From Porphyromonadaceae bacterium UBA7555 (lineage in GTDB: Bacteria > Bacteroidota > Bacteroidia > Bacteroidales > Muribaculaceae), in NCBI GenBank assembly GCA_002478045.1, contig DLLT01000031.1, positions 77,190-141,189 of the forward strand: a stretch of DNA of 64,000 nt, written 5' to 3'. The position numbers and the translations under genes were made by a program. This document shows, one piece after another, positions 17,673 through 27,465 of this stretch (position 1 is the stretch's first letter; each line of letters begins with the position of its first letter). Under the pieces are notes generated by a model. That model was not told the origin of the DNA. It made no database searches and saw nothing but the letters and a program-made list of their open reading frames with translations.

Positions 17673-19772
17673 TCACTTGCCCCTGCGCAATACTATGCAC
17701 GTACGAGCCGGCAGGTACAACTTGAGCCACTCAACTCCAGCAGGCGCATATAGCTCGTCGTGTAAGGTGAGGTGATCAACACCGCACATTACGTTGTCGT
17801 AGCCGCCGAAACGTGTCTCATCGGAACTGAGAATGGTATGATATTTGCCGGCCGGAGCCAAAATTCCGTAACCGTCAAACGATTGCGTAGGATTGAAGTT
17901 GAATACAAACGCCAAGTCGCCTCGCATAAATGCCAGCACCTGATCATCATCCTTCTCCCAAAGCTTGCGTACCGGCAGCGATTGGAAGTTGTAGGTGCCG
18001 CCTACAAGGTGAATGATTGCATTATCCCAATTGTTGAGCAAGTGGTATTTCAGCTCGGGATTATCCACGAGATTCCATTGGCGACGTGCATATTTGTAGC
18101 TCCAGCCATTGCCTTCTCGGGGGAAGTCAATCCATTCGGGATGTCCGAACTCGTTGCCCATAAAATTTAGGTATCCGCCGTTGATAGTGGCCAAAGTCAC
18201 AAGACGTATCATCTTGTGAAGCGCGATGCCGCGAGCAACGGTCGCATCATCATCGCCCATCATCATGTGCCAATACATGTGGTCGTCTATCAGCCGGAAT
18301 ATCACCGTCTTATCTCCCACAAGTGCCTGATCGTGACTCTCAACATAAGATATAGTCTTTTCATCGGCACGACGATTGGTCAACTCCCAGAATATGCTTG
18401 TAGGCTTCCAATCCTCGTCTTTGCGCTCTTTGAGTGTCTTAATCCAGTAGTCGGGTATGCCCATAGCCATGCGGTAGTCAAAACCAATGCCGCCATCGCC
18501 GAAAGGCAACGCCAGGCCCGGCATTCCACTCATTTCCTCGGCAATAGTGATAGCATGGTTGTTGATACTATGTATCAATTTATTAGCCAAAGTCAGATAA
18601 GTAATGGCATTGGTATCCTCGCCGCCATCGTAATAGTCGCCATAGCCGCCGAAAGCTTGTCCGAGGCCATGATTATAGTACAGCATCGAGGTTACGCCAT
18701 CAAAGCGGAAGCCGTCAAAATGATACTCTTCAAGCCAGAACTTGCAGTTACTCAGCAAAAAGTGCATCACTTCATCCTTGCCGTAATCAAAGCACAGCGA
18801 ATCCCAGGCGGGATGCTCGCGGCGGCCGTCACCATAGAAATACAAGTCGTACGAACCGTCAAGACGACCCAGACCTTCAGCCTCATTCTTCACCGCATGA
18901 CTATGCACGATGTCCATAATCACCGCTATACCTTTGCTATGGGCCGCATCAATAAGGCTTTTGAGGTCCTCGGGCGTGCCGAAACGGCTTGACGCCGCAA
19001 AAAAGCTGCTGACATGGTAGCCGAAAGAGCCATAGTACGGATGCTCCTGTATTGCCATAATCTGTATGGCATTGTACCCATCTTCGACTATACGCGGCAG
19101 CACATTGTCGCGAAACTCGGCATACGTACCCACACCCTCGCGGTCCTGCGCCATACCGATATGGCACTCGTATATCAGCAACGGCCGCACATCAGGCTCG
19201 AAGCCCGCATCATGCCACACATAAGCCTGCTCGGGAGACCACACCTGAGCGGCAAAAAGCTTGGTGTCAGCATCTTGCTGTACACGCGTAGCATACGCCG
19301 GTATGCGTTCGCCCTCGCCGCCGTCCCATTGGACAAACATTTTGTAAAGGTCGCCGTGCTTCATCGAATCGGCATCGAACACGCCCTCCCAGACGCCGCC
19401 TTCAAGGCGCGTCAGCGAATATTGCGGCAGTCGTTGCCAGCCGCTGAAATCGCCCTCGAGAGTGATAGCCGTCGCATTGGGCGCCCATTCGCGAAAGCAC
19501 CAGCGTCCGTCATCCAGCCGGTGAAGACCGAAATACTCGTGAGCATTGGCAAAATCCACCAACGTCTTGGCGCTGCCCGATGTCAGTCGCTTTTCGGCTC
19601 GTATAGCGTCCTGATGCCGTCCCTCAATAGCCGCGGCGTACGGTTCCAGCCACGCGTCATTGCGTATTATCGCCAGCGGCTTTGCCGCACGAACGTTCTG
19701 TTCTACCTGACTCTTGTTTGCGCTGTGGACTTTTGCCTTTTTATTTGCGGATGATTTTGCCTTTGTGCTCAT
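17673..19772 (-). CDS. glgB: 1,4-alpha-glucan branching enzyme
   Basis: 699 aa. It forms alpha-1,6 branches in glycogen. An N-terminal CBM48-type domain (about 65-170; LHRLDDGRWCFREWAPNA) precedes a GH13 barrel: DIVHSHA, then DGFRFDGVTSML with the catalytic Asp nucleophile, ITIAEEMSG with the Glu acid/base, and YVESHDQALVGDK with the transition-state Asp. A C-terminal beta-domain follows. The N-terminus is Lys/Ala/Ser-rich and looks disordered. It resembles the eukaryote-like GlgB branch common in Bacteroidetes. No other glycogen gene is adjacent. Confidence 0.95.
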   Translation of the reverse strand: MSTKAKSSANKKAKVHSANKSQVEQNVRAAKPLAIIRNDAWLEPYAAAIEGRHQDAIRAEKRLTSGSAKTLVDFANAHEYFGLHRLDDGRWCFREWAPNATAITLEGDFSGWQRLPQYSLTRLEGGVWEGVFDADSMKHGDLYKMFVQWDGGEGERIPAYATRVQQDADTKLFAAQVWSPEQAYVWHDAGFEPDVRPLLIYECHIGMAQDREGVGTYAEFRDNVLPRIVEDGYNAIQIMAIQEHPYYGSFGYHVSSFFAASSRFGTPEDLKSLIDAAHSKGIAVIMDIVHSHAVKNEAEGLGRLDGSYDLYFYGDGRREHPAWDSLCFDYGKDEVMHFLLSNCKFWLEEYHFDGFRFDGVTSMLYYNHGLGQAFGGYGDYYDGGEDTNAITYLTLANKLIHSINNHAITIAEEMSGMPGLALPFGDGGIGFDYRMAMGIPDYWIKTLKERKDEDWKPTSIFWELTNRRADEKTISYVESHDQALVGDKTVIFRLIDDHMYWHMMMGDDDATVARGIALHKMIRLVTLATINGGYLNFMGNEFGHPEWIDFPREGNGWSYKYARRQWNLVDNPELKYHLLNNWDNAIIHLVGGTYNFQSLPVRKLWEKDDDQVLAFMRGDLAFVFNFNPTQSFDGYGILAPAGKYHTILSSDETRFGGYDNVMCGVDHLTLHDELYAPAGVEWLKLYLPARTCIVLRRGK

Positions 19773-19881
19773 ATATTGAATGCGGTTCTTTGTGTAAATA
19801 AGTATGATAATGACGATTGTCTCCGTTTATGGCTCGAACGTACAACGATATGTATGACACATAATTGCGTGCATCACGAGT

Positions 19882-20295
19882 TTAGCGGTCAAGGTCTTCA
19901 CGAACTTTATCCATCTCTTCGTAGAGGTCGGAGGTGAGTTTTTCGACCGTGTGCTCCAATTCTTCAATTTTGTCCTTGTGCTTGCGGTATACGGCGGCGT
20001 TGGCGTAGTCGGTTTCGCGACTGCCGGCACGGGCAGCACGTCGGCCGATGCGCGAAGCACGGTCTTCGAGCATATCTTTGCGGATATTACTGATATCAGA
20101 CTCGAGTTTGGCTATTTCGCGCTCCAAGGCGTCTTCGTACCATCCGAGGGCGACATCTGTCTGCTCGGCGGTGAGCGCATCGGCTTCGTCGATACGGGCT
20201 ATTTCCTTGGGGTCATAGCGGTTGCCGCATGAACACGCGCCAAGTGCGAAGGCGGCGAATAGTATCAGTGCTTGCAGTTGAAGTTTTATTTCCAT
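19882..20295 (-). CDS. Small coiled-coil lipoprotein of unknown function
   Basis: 137 aa. The signal peptide ends in a lipobox (LGAC at about 17-20). The rest is charged and helical: two heptad-like stretches (about 55-75 and 105-135) suggest a coiled coil. No known family recognised. It lies 55 bp downstream of the recF/DUF721 cluster on the same strand and could be the last gene of that unit. Confidence 0.6.
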   Translation of the reverse strand: MEIKLQLQALILFAAFALGACSCGNRYDPKEIARIDEADALTAEQTDVALGWYEDALEREIAKLESDISNIRKDMLEDRASRIGRRAARAGSRETDYANAAVYRKHKDKIEELEHTVEKLTSDLYEEMDKVREDLDR

Positions 20296-20350
20296 ACAAT
20301 TATTTCGTGATCGTTGAATACGGCGTAAGATCGCATCTATTCCCTCTGTG

Positions 20351-20641
20351 TCAATGTATCACGAGTTTGGATATAATGTTTTTACCTACCAATTGGTTGA
20401 GATGCTGCACGATGCGTTCTTTGCTGAAGGAGAGTTCGTTTTTAAGCGATGCAGAGGCGATGACCACGTGCAGTTCGTCCTTTTGGATCCATCGTCGTAC
20501 AGTGTAGCGGTTGACTGTCGGCCCGACGACCTCGCTCCACAGGAAGCTGGCACGTGCTCGCTCGTAGCTCTCATCGGCGCCGGCAGCAGTAATAGCCTGA
20601 CGTATAATCGCATCAACGCGCAATGGGTCGTGGCGCTTCAT
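20351..20641 (-). CDS. DUF721 protein (DciA-like)
   Basis: 96 aa from the ATG at 20641, which overlaps the recF stop as ATGA. It matches DUF721, the family of DciA, a helicase operator for loading DnaB in bacteria without DnaC. Marks: the FLWSEVVGPTVNRYT segment, WIQKDELHVVIASASLKNELSF and the closing LNQLVGKNIISKLVI. The coupling to recF fits a replication role; the DciA role is inferred from the family. Confidence 0.8.
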   Translation of the reverse strand: MKRHDPLRVDAIIRQAITAAGADESYERARASFLWSEVVGPTVNRYTVRRWIQKDELHVVIASASLKNELSFSKERIVQHLNQLVGKNIISKLVIH

Positions 20642-21744
20642 GGCAGCTGTTCGAATGTGCCGTCGGTAACACGCCACATCCGGCATGGAGCATCGGCGGC
20701 GAGATGACCTGGTATTTCATCGAGATGGCGGCGGTTGGTGTCGGTGATAAATATCTGGCCGAAGTCTTCGGAGGCTACTAATGCAATGATGCGCGACACG
20801 CGTGTGGCATCAAGTTTGTCAAATATGTCATCTAATAGTAGCAGTGGCTTGAGGCCTGTGCTTTCGGCCAAGAAACGGTACTGCGCCATACGAAGAGCTA
20901 TGGTGAAGGTCTTGGCCTGACCCTGCGAGGCGGTACGACGAAGGGGTAAGCCATTGACCGATACTTCAATATCATCACGATGTATACCCATAGCAGTGTA
21001 TCCAAGAAGTCGATCGCGGTCGCGATTGCGGCTTAATGCATCGGCGATACCGGCATCCGTTGCACCGTCTAACGGCCCGCGATATTCCATTGTAACAGTC
21101 TCGCTGTCGCCGGCGATGATGCCGTAGTAGCGTTGATGGAGTTCGGCAAGACGGCGAATATTGCGACGCCGAGCTTCGATGATGTAGCGTGACGAAAAGT
21201 CCATACCGGCTTCGATGGCATCGAAAAGCAGGTAATCGGTGGAGGAATCTTTGAGCATACGATTGCGCTGTTCGAGGGCGCGATTGTAGCGTATAAGATG
21301 CTCCAGATAATGGTTATCGGCCTGACTTATAACCATATCTATGAAGCGACGTCGCACTTCGGCCGCTCCGGAAACCAAATTCATGTCGGCCGGAGAGACG
21401 AGCACGGCGGGGAATAATCCTATATGGGCGCTTAGACGTCGATATTCTTTGCCGCCACGCTTGAAGCTTTTATGCCCGGGCGAAAGTACAACATTGATGT
21501 CGTCTTCGACGCCATTTCGCAGGTAGTCGGCATGCAGGTGTGCCCACGGACACCCACGCCGTATCAGCATATTGTCCGGTGTCCCGGCAAAGCTCTTGGT
21601 GTACGATAATACATAGATGGCATCCAAGAGATTAGACTTGCCCATACCATTGTCGCCGAGCATACAATTCAGCTTATCGCAAAAGTCAAGCGATGCTTCG
21701 GCGATATTCTTGAAATCGGTTATGCTTATGTGGCGCAGTATCAT
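20638..21744 (-). CDS. recF: DNA replication and repair protein RecF
   Basis: 368 aa. An SMC-like ATPase that helps RecOR load RecA at gapped DNA. Walker A is GDNGMGKSNLLDA (about 32-44), the signature is near LRRTASQGQAKTFTIAL, and Walker B is LLLLDDIFDKLD. It overlaps both neighbours by 4 bp (ATGA): the esterase upstream and DUF721 downstream, so the three are probably translated in a coupled way. dnaN, often next to recF, is not here. Confidence 0.96.
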   Translation of the reverse strand: MILRHISITDFKNIAEASLDFCDKLNCMLGDNGMGKSNLLDAIYVLSYTKSFAGTPDNMLIRRGCPWAHLHADYLRNGVEDDINVVLSPGHKSFKRGGKEYRRLSAHIGLFPAVLVSPADMNLVSGAAEVRRRFIDMVISQADNHYLEHLIRYNRALEQRNRMLKDSSTDYLLFDAIEAGMDFSSRYIIEARRRNIRRLAELHQRYYGIIAGDSETVTMEYRGPLDGATDAGIADALSRNRDRDRLLGYTAMGIHRDDIEVSVNGLPLRRTASQGQAKTFTIALRMAQYRFLAESTGLKPLLLLDDIFDKLDATRVSRIIALVASEDFGQIFITDTNRRHLDEIPGHLAADAPCRMWRVTDGTFEQLP

Positions 21745-22556
21745 TTGCCAAAATGGCGTGAGAAGTAAAGCAGATGATAGAGGATGCTGTTGCTCCAGTA
21801 TTTGCGATTGTGATTGCCGGGGCGCGAGATATAGTCGTGCGGAATTTTGGCCTCGAGCAGCTTCCGGTGCAGGGCAGCATTAACTCCGGAAAAGATATCT
21901 TCGATGCCGCAGTCAAATATGATATTATTGGCTCCGGGAGTCATCTGAGAAACCAAGTTGATGATGGTATGCGTCTCCCAGGTCTTGGCCGTGGCGGAGG
22001 TGTAGGCACCCAGAGCATCTTTCATCTTCCATCTTTCGGTGTAAGGCAGGATGTTGACGCCACCGCTGGTGCTGCCGATGTTTTTCCATATATCGGGATG
22101 GCGTACGCCCAGCCAAAATGCTCCGTGTCCGCCCATACTCAATCCGGTAATGGCCCGTTTGGATGCCTCGGGAAGTGTCGGATAGTGCTTGTCTATATAC
22201 GGCACAAGGCGCTTGGTCATAAATGTTTCCATCTTCACCTTGGGATTGGCCGGAGCATCCCAGTACCACGAATCGCAACCGTCGGGCATCACCATAGCCA
22301 TACCATATTGATCGGCGAGGGCGGGGAGCTGTTTGCAGGTGGTTGTCCACTGTTTGTGGTCGCCGCCAAAACCGTTGAGCAGATACACGGTGGGTACGCG
22401 GTGCGTGGCGGAGGCGCCTTCGGGGATAATAACCGTAACGACAATAGGTCGCGGCATTTCGACTGCCTTGATTGTAATGGTGTCTACCTTGGCTGCATTG
22501 GTCGTCAAAGCGGCAAATAAGGCCACGATGGAAATTATAGCTATCCTGAGTGACAT
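21741..22556 (-). CDS. Secreted esterase family protein (esterase D/tributyrin esterase type)
   Basis: 271 aa. A signal peptide (residues 1-21, ends TNA) precedes an alpha/beta-hydrolase of the PF00756 esterase group. The nucleophile elbow is GLSMGGHGA, the acid is probably the Asp in FDCGIEDIF, and the His is in RPGNHNRKYW. Such enzymes hydrolyse small acyl or feruloyl esters; the substrate here is unknown. Its stop overlaps the recF start by 4 bp, an odd partner for a secreted hydrolase. Confidence 0.85.
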   Translation of the reverse strand: MSLRIAIISIVALFAALTTNAAKVDTITIKAVEMPRPIVVTVIIPEGASATHRVPTVYLLNGFGGDHKQWTTTCKQLPALADQYGMAMVMPDGCDSWYWDAPANPKVKMETFMTKRLVPYIDKHYPTLPEASKRAITGLSMGGHGAFWLGVRHPDIWKNIGSTSGGVNILPYTERWKMKDALGAYTSATAKTWETHTIINLVSQMTPGANNIIFDCGIEDIFSGVNAALHRKLLEAKIPHDYISRPGNHNRKYWSNSILYHLLYFSRHFGK

Positions 22557-22580
22557 GGTCGTATATTTCTATTGTTTAGT

Positions 22581-23225
22581 TTAGTTGATTTGAATGCCGA
22601 AGCGGCGATGCAAGTAGGCAATCACAACCTCCACCAAATTATCGATATCCATGGCAGAGGTGCTGACGGTAAGGTCATAAGAGGCTGCCTCGCCCCACTG
22701 CTTGTCGCTGTAGAAGTTGTAAAAGGCGGCACGTGCCTTATTTGTCTTTTCGACTATGGCGCGAGCCTGATCTACGGTAACATCGGGTTTGCGTTTGCAC
22801 ACGCGTTTGATGCAGTCGTCCTTTGTGGCACTGACAAAGATGCTGGCGACACGCGGATGGTCGCGGAGGATGTAATCGGCGCTGCGTCCTACGATGACGC
22901 ATGAACCGCGCGAGGCGACACGTCGTACAAAGTCACATTGAGCCTTATAGAGCGCTCCATCTCCCCCGCCAAATCCCCCGCCATCGTAGTATGTCATGGG
23001 CCCGGACCCGGCAAAGTTTGCGAAAAATCCGCCGACAAAACTGGGCCGCTTCTCATCGCTGTCGCGGAAGAAGTCGGGACATAACCCGGCATCACAGGCA
23101 GCCTGCATCAGCAATTCTTTGTCGTAGAACTCGATACCGAGACGCGAGGCCAGGCGACGGCCGAGTTCGTGACCGCCGCTGCCCATCTGTCTCCCTATGG
23201 TGACTACGATATCCGGAGTGATCAT
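22581..23225 (-). CDS. Cytidylate kinase-like family protein
   Basis: 214 aa from the ATG at 23225 (MITPDIVVTIGRQMGSGG matches the family start; a longer frame exists upstream but overlaps the previous gene). P-loop GRQMGSGGHELGRRLA; later VIVGRSADYIL and an Arg-rich KRVCKRK segment. The family (PF13189) resembles CMP kinase, but its real substrate is not established. A Gly-rich loop, GGGFGGGDGA, falls in the lid region. Confidence 0.85.
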   Translation of the reverse strand: MITPDIVVTIGRQMGSGGHELGRRLASRLGIEFYDKELLMQAACDAGLCPDFFRDSDEKRPSFVGGFFANFAGSGPMTYYDGGGFGGGDGALYKAQCDFVRRVASRGSCVIVGRSADYILRDHPRVASIFVSATKDDCIKRVCKRKPDVTVDQARAIVEKTNKARAAFYNFYSDKQWGEAASYDLTVSTSAMDIDNLVEVVIAYLHRRFGIQIN

Positions 23226-23244
23226 TGATCTTTGACGCTTATAG

Positions 23245-23667
23245 TTACTTAGGCATATCGCCAATGGTCTGTTCAAGTGTCGCCTTGTTGCAGATACCGT
23301 CAATGATGATTACGGCATTATCCTTGATGGTTACCACCAGAATGTTGATCATGTCATCCTTGCCTGTGGGATTCTGGCATACAGCCATAAATTCGCCGTT
23401 CTCACCATTAACGGATACCAGTTGGTTTTCTTCGGGGATAGTGGTGAGGTCGACCTTAATGGCATCAATTGCGGCAGCATCAAGCTGACCCATAAGTATG
23501 GTACCATCGTTGATACCCTCTTCTTTAAGCGAAGAACCGGCCATAGCGGTGATGTCGCTGATGCCTTCGGTTGCCTTATATTTGGCCATGAATTCGGCCA
23601 TAGTCATTGCAGTTGCACTGACAAGGCTTACCAATGACAAAATGAGCAAAAATGCAATACGTTTCAT
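23245..23667 (-). CDS. Small secreted protein of unknown function
   Basis: 140 aa. A clear signal peptide at residues 1-20 (MKRIAFLLILSLVSLVSATA). The mature part has the look of DUF4252-type small exported proteins of Bacteroidetes (an early FMAKYKATEGI and a two-strand core INILVVTIKDNAVIII), but I am not sure of this. It ends 19 bp before the cytidylate-kinase-like gene on the same strand. Confidence 0.6.
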   Translation of the reverse strand: MKRIAFLLILSLVSLVSATAMTMAEFMAKYKATEGISDITAMAGSSLKEEGINDGTILMGQLDAAAIDAIKVDLTTIPEENQLVSVNGENGEFMAVCQNPTGKDDMINILVVTIKDNAVIIIDGICNKATLEQTIGDMPK

Positions 23668-23775
23668 AATCTTATTAGTTTTTCTTGTTGTATGTATGTT
23701 CTTTAGTAAATAATTGACGCTAATATTGGTTACGTATGTATAACTGCGCTTTTCTATACGCCGTATAAGTTTTGT

Positions 23776-25137
23776 TTATTGATAATTGTTGATGGTATAC
23801 CCTACGTATGAACGCGGCGTAAGTTGATGCAGGCGTGCTCGCACGTCTTCGCTCACATCGAGGCCGTCAATAAAATCGGAAATTGTCTGCGAGGTCACGG
23901 TATGATTGGTGCGCGTCAAGGCTTTGAGTGCCTCGTACGGATTGGGATAGCCTTCGCGACGGAGGATGGTCTGAATACCTTCGGCCACCACACTCCACAT
24001 TGCGTCAAGGTCGGCATCTATGGCGTCACGGTTCAACAGTAGTTTGCCCAGTCCCTTCTCGGTGGATGCTATCGCTATGAGCGTATGCGCCATAGGGACG
24101 CCGATGTTGCGCAGTACGGTGCTATCCGTAAGATCGCGTTGAAGGCGCGATACCGGCAGTTTGGTCGCAAGATGCCCCAGCAAGGCGTTGGCAATTCCAA
24201 GATTACCCTCGCTGTTTTCGAAGTCTATGGGATTTACCTTATGCGGCATCGCGGACGATCCTACTTCGCCTTGGCGTATGCGTTGTTTGAAGTAATTCAT
24301 GGATATGTACATCCACATGTCGCGATCCAAGTCAAGGATGATTGTATTGATACGACGCATAGCATCCATCATCGCGGCCATATTGTCGTAGTTTGAAATC
24401 TGCGTAGTCCACGGCTCACGTTCTATACCGAGGGTCTCACGCAGGAATTCGGCGGCAAAGCCCTGCCAATCGACATTGGGGAAAGCGGCACGATGTGCAT
24501 TGAAGTTGCCTGTAGCGCCGCCGAATTTCCCTGATACGGGGATTGAGAGCAACTGTCGTTTTTGGCTTTCGAGACGACTTACGTAGACGTATATTTCCTT
24601 GCCAAGCGTGGTGGGCGATGCGGGCTGTCCGTGTGTACGCGCCAGCATAGCGAGGTCTCGCCATTCGTGTGCCTGCGATCGCAAGTGCTCTATAAGAGCC
24701 TCCAAAGCAGGCATATACGCCCCGGTCAGCGCTTCGCGCAACGACATAGGCACTGCCGTATTGTTGATGTCCTGCGATGTGAGGCCGAAGTGTACGAATT
24801 CTTTATTGGCACTAACGCCCATAGCGTCCATACGTTCCTTAATAAAGTATTCGACGGCTTTTACATCATGATTGGTCACCTTCTCGATATCCTTGACCCG
24901 CGCCGCATCTTCAATGGCGAAATCTTGATACAGCGAACGCATACGCTGTTCATCTTCTTGGCTCAAAGGCGCAATCTGCGGCAGTCCCAGACGCGTTAGA
25001 GATATAAAATACTCTACTTCTACTCTTAATCGGTAGCGTATCAATGCAAACTCTGAAAAGTACTCGGCCATTCGAGAGCATTTGTCCCGATAGCGGCCGT
25101 CGATGGGCGAAATCGCAGTCAGTGTATCCAATTCCAT
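23776..25137 (-). CDS. purB: Adenylosuccinate lyase
   Basis: 453 aa. It catalyses two fumarate-releasing steps of purine synthesis (SAICAR to AICAR, adenylosuccinate to AMP). The fumarase/aspartase superfamily signature SSAMPHKVNPIDFE with the catalytic Ser is present, as are the N-terminal SPIDGRYRDK and FGLTSQDINNTA with the conserved Thr/Ser. It lies just downstream of the ribosomal operon terminator and is probably a separate unit. Confidence 0.97.
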   Translation of the reverse strand: MELDTLTAISPIDGRYRDKCSRMAEYFSEFALIRYRLRVEVEYFISLTRLGLPQIAPLSQEDEQRMRSLYQDFAIEDAARVKDIEKVTNHDVKAVEYFIKERMDAMGVSANKEFVHFGLTSQDINNTAVPMSLREALTGAYMPALEALIEHLRSQAHEWRDLAMLARTHGQPASPTTLGKEIYVYVSRLESQKRQLLSIPVSGKFGGATGNFNAHRAAFPNVDWQGFAAEFLRETLGIEREPWTTQISNYDNMAAMMDAMRRINTIILDLDRDMWMYISMNYFKQRIRQGEVGSSAMPHKVNPIDFENSEGNLGIANALLGHLATKLPVSRLQRDLTDSTVLRNIGVPMAHTLIAIASTEKGLGKLLLNRDAIDADLDAMWSVVAEGIQTILRREGYPNPYEALKALTRTNHTVTSQTISDFIDGLDVSEDVRARLHQLTPRSYVGYTINNYQ

Positions 25138-25244
25138 ATATCTGTGTCTTAGACTACGAAATTACAAATAATTTATCACTTATACCCTACCCTTCGGCCG
25201 ATTTAGCGCATTTTTTTGATCGAACGCCACTCGGCGGCCTTTTG

Positions 25245-25295
25245 TCATAAAAAACATGCGACATACAACGCCCCATTCGGCATTGTATGTCGCAT
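25245..25295 (-). terminator. Intrinsic terminator of the ribosomal super-operon
   Basis: A perfect 13-bp stem, ATGCGACATACAA (25256-25268) with TTGTATGTCGCAT (25283-25295) and a 14-nt loop. On the minus strand it is followed by GTTTTTTATG. It begins 27 bp past the rplQ stop. Confidence 0.9.
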
Positions 25296-25321
25296 ATATG
25301 TATCGATATCCGCTTATCGAA

Positions 25322-25834
25322 TTATTCGGCTGCGGGTGCTTCGGCTGCTGGTGCCTCTGCTGCGGGAGCTTCTGCAGCAGGTGCTTCTGCGGCGGGAGCA
25401 GCAGGAGCGGCGGCTTTGCGGCGGCTGCGGCGAGTGGTTTTCTTCTTCTCTTCCTTGCCGGCCTTGCCCATTGTCTCGTTGTAGTCTACCAACTCAATGA
25501 AGCATGTCTTGGCGTTGTCGCCCAGACGGTTGCCGGTTTTGAGTATACGAGTGTAACCACCGGGGCGGTTAGCAATCTTGGTTGCGATTTCGCCGAAGAG
25601 TTCCTTAACGGCTTCCTTGCTCTGCAAATGTGCAAAGACAAGACGACGGTTGGGAGTGGTATCTTCTTTGGCGCGGTTGATCAGCGGCTCGGCGTACACG
25701 CGCAGGGCTTTGGCTTTGGCCAAGGTGGTGAATATGCGTTTGTGCATAATCAGCGAAGTGGTCATATTAGCCAAGAGGGCATCGCGATGTGCCTTGGTGC
25801 GGCTAAGATGATTGAATTTTTTATTGTGTCTCAT
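25322..25834 (-). CDS. rplQ: 50S ribosomal protein L17
   Basis: 170 aa, the last gene of the super-operon. Residues 1-120 are normal L17 ([12 protein letters not shown] start, [15 protein letters not shown] core). The rest is a tail not needed by the family: a basic [11 protein letters not shown] patch, then AAAPA and four to five near-exact APAAE repeats running to the stop. The 15-bp units vary in third positions, so the repeat is old or under protein-level selection. It starts 8 bp after rpoA. Confidence 0.97.
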   Translation of the reverse strand: MRHNKKFNHLSRTKAHRDALLANMTTSLIMHKRIFTTLAKAKALRVYAEPLINRAKEDTTPNRRLVFAHLQSKEAVKELFGEIATKIANRPGGYTRILKTGNRLGDNAKTCFIELVDYNETMGKAGKEEKKKTTRRSRRKAAAPAAPAAEAPAAEAPAAEAPAAEAPAAE

Positions 25835-25842
25835 CGTGAATG

Positions 25843-26835
25843 TTACTCTTTATCCAGTTTGTATTTTGAAATGTCCATGCCGAAGGACAGGTTCATGCTT
25901 GCAAGGAACTCGTCAAGCTCGGTCAGAGACTTCTTACCGAAGTTGCGGAACTTGAGCAGGTCGTTTTTGTTGAACTGTACAAGTTCGCCCAAAGTCTCAA
26001 CCTCGGCGCTCTTGAGGCAATTGAGTGCGCGTACGCTCAGTTCCATATCGACGAGTTTGGTCTTCAGAAGTTGACGCATGTGCAGCACTTCCTCATCGAA
26101 TTCATCGCTTTCGCCTGTCTCGGGTGCGTCGATCGTAATCTTCTCGTCGGAGAACAAGGCAAAATGATGGATAAGAATGCGGGCAGCCTCTTTGAGGGCA
26201 TCCTTGGGATGTATCGATCCGTTAGTGGTGATTTCGAGGATAAGCTTGTCGTAGTCGGTCTTTTGGTCGACACGGAAGTTTTCTATGGTGTATTTGACGT
26301 TCTTTATGGGCGTGTAGATGGAGTCGATGGCGAGAATATTGACATCATCGTCAGCTATTTCCTGCTCTTCGGCAGACACCCATCCGCGACCTTTATTGAT
26401 TGTCAGTACGATAGTGAAACTTGCATCGGCATCCAGATGGCATATCACCTGTTCGGGGTTGAGAACCTGGAAGCTGGTCAAAGCCTTACCTATGTCTCCG
26501 GCCGTAAACAGTTCGGTACCGGAGACGGTAATGGTGACTTTTTCGTCTTCGTGGTCCTCGACAACCTGGCGCAGGTCTACCTTCTTGAGGTTGAGGATGA
26601 TGTTGGTGACATCTTCTTTGACGCCGGGAATGGTGTCAAACTCGTGTTTAACGCCGTCGATGCGTATCGACGAAATGGCGAAGCCCTCCAAGGAGGAGAG
26701 AAGCACACGACGCAGTGCGTTGCCCACAGTGATGCCATAGCCGGGTTCCAAGGGTTTGAACTCGAATTTGCCGTAGAAGTTGTCTGCTTCAAGCATCAGG
26801 ACTTTGTCGGGCTTTTGGAATTGTAAGATAGCCAT
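25843..26835 (-). CDS. rpoA: DNA-directed RNA polymerase subunit alpha
   Basis: 330 aa. The N-terminal domain (about 1-230) dimerises and starts RNAP assembly: [20 protein letters not shown] is the family signature. The C-terminal domain (about 255-320) has the helix-hairpin-helix [18 protein letters not shown] and [12 protein letters not shown] that contacts UP elements and activators. Placed between rpsD and rplQ as in most bacteria. Confidence 0.98.
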   Translation of the reverse strand: MAILQFQKPDKVLMLEADNFYGKFEFKPLEPGYGITVGNALRRVLLSSLEGFAISSIRIDGVKHEFDTIPGVKEDVTNIILNLKKVDLRQVVEDHEDEKVTITVSGTELFTAGDIGKALTSFQVLNPEQVICHLDADASFTIVLTINKGRGWVSAEEQEIADDDVNILAIDSIYTPIKNVKYTIENFRVDQKTDYDKLILEITTNGSIHPKDALKEAARILIHHFALFSDEKITIDAPETGESDEFDEEVLHMRQLLKTKLVDMELSVRALNCLKSAEVETLGELVQFNKNDLLKFRNFGKKSLTELDEFLASMNLSFGMDISKYKLDKE

Positions 26836-26859
26836 GGATCGGGTTGTTTTTAGATTTTA

Positions 26860-27465
26860 TTACTTGGAGTATAGCTCGACGATGAGCTGCTCCTTGATGT
26901 TTTCGGGGATGTCCTCGCGTGCGGGAACGTGCAGGAATTTACCGCTCTTGAGGCTTTCGTCCCATTCGATCCAGGGATACTTACTGTGGTTGAAACCGGC
27001 GAGGTTGTCGGCTATCACCTCCAGCGATTTGGATTTTTCGCGAACACCCACAACGTCTCCGGGTTTTACCTGGTAGGAGGGGATGTTAACGATAGCACCG
27101 TTGACCACGATGTGACGGTGGAGCACTATCTGACGCGCAGCAGCACGAGTGCGGGCGATACCCAGACGGTATACCACGTTATCCAAACGGGACTCGAGGA
27201 GCTGAAGCAGGATTTCACCGGTAATACCCTTCATCGAGGAAGCCTTGGTAAAGAGGTTACGGAACTGTTTCTCAAGTACGCCGTAGGTGTATTTTGCTTT
27301 TTGCTTTTCACGCAGCTGGACGCCGTACTCGCTGGTTTTGCGGCGACGGTTTTGTCCGTGCTGGCCCGGGGGGAAGTTGCGTCTTGCCTGGACTTTGTCG
27401 GGGCCGAAGATGGGCTCGCCGAATTTACGGGCGATTTTGGTCTTAGGACCTGTATATCTTGCCAT
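26860..27465 (-). CDS. rpsD: 30S ribosomal protein S4
   Basis: 201 aa. A primary 16S-binding protein and, in many bacteria, the repressor of the alpha operon. The N-terminus ([18 protein letters not shown]) lacks the Cys-zinc knuckle. The S4 RNA-binding domain has [10 protein letters not shown] and [14 protein letters not shown]. It is separated from rpsK by an unusual 376-bp spacer, which could carry a regulatory leader. Confidence 0.98.
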   Translation of the reverse strand: MARYTGPKTKIARKFGEPIFGPDKVQARRNFPPGQHGQNRRRKTSEYGVQLREKQKAKYTYGVLEKQFRNLFTKASSMKGITGEILLQLLESRLDNVVYRLGIARTRAAARQIVLHRHIVVNGAIVNIPSYQVKPGDVVGVREKSKSLEVIADNLAGFNHSKYPWIEWDESLKSGKFLHVPAREDIPENIKEQLIVELYSK

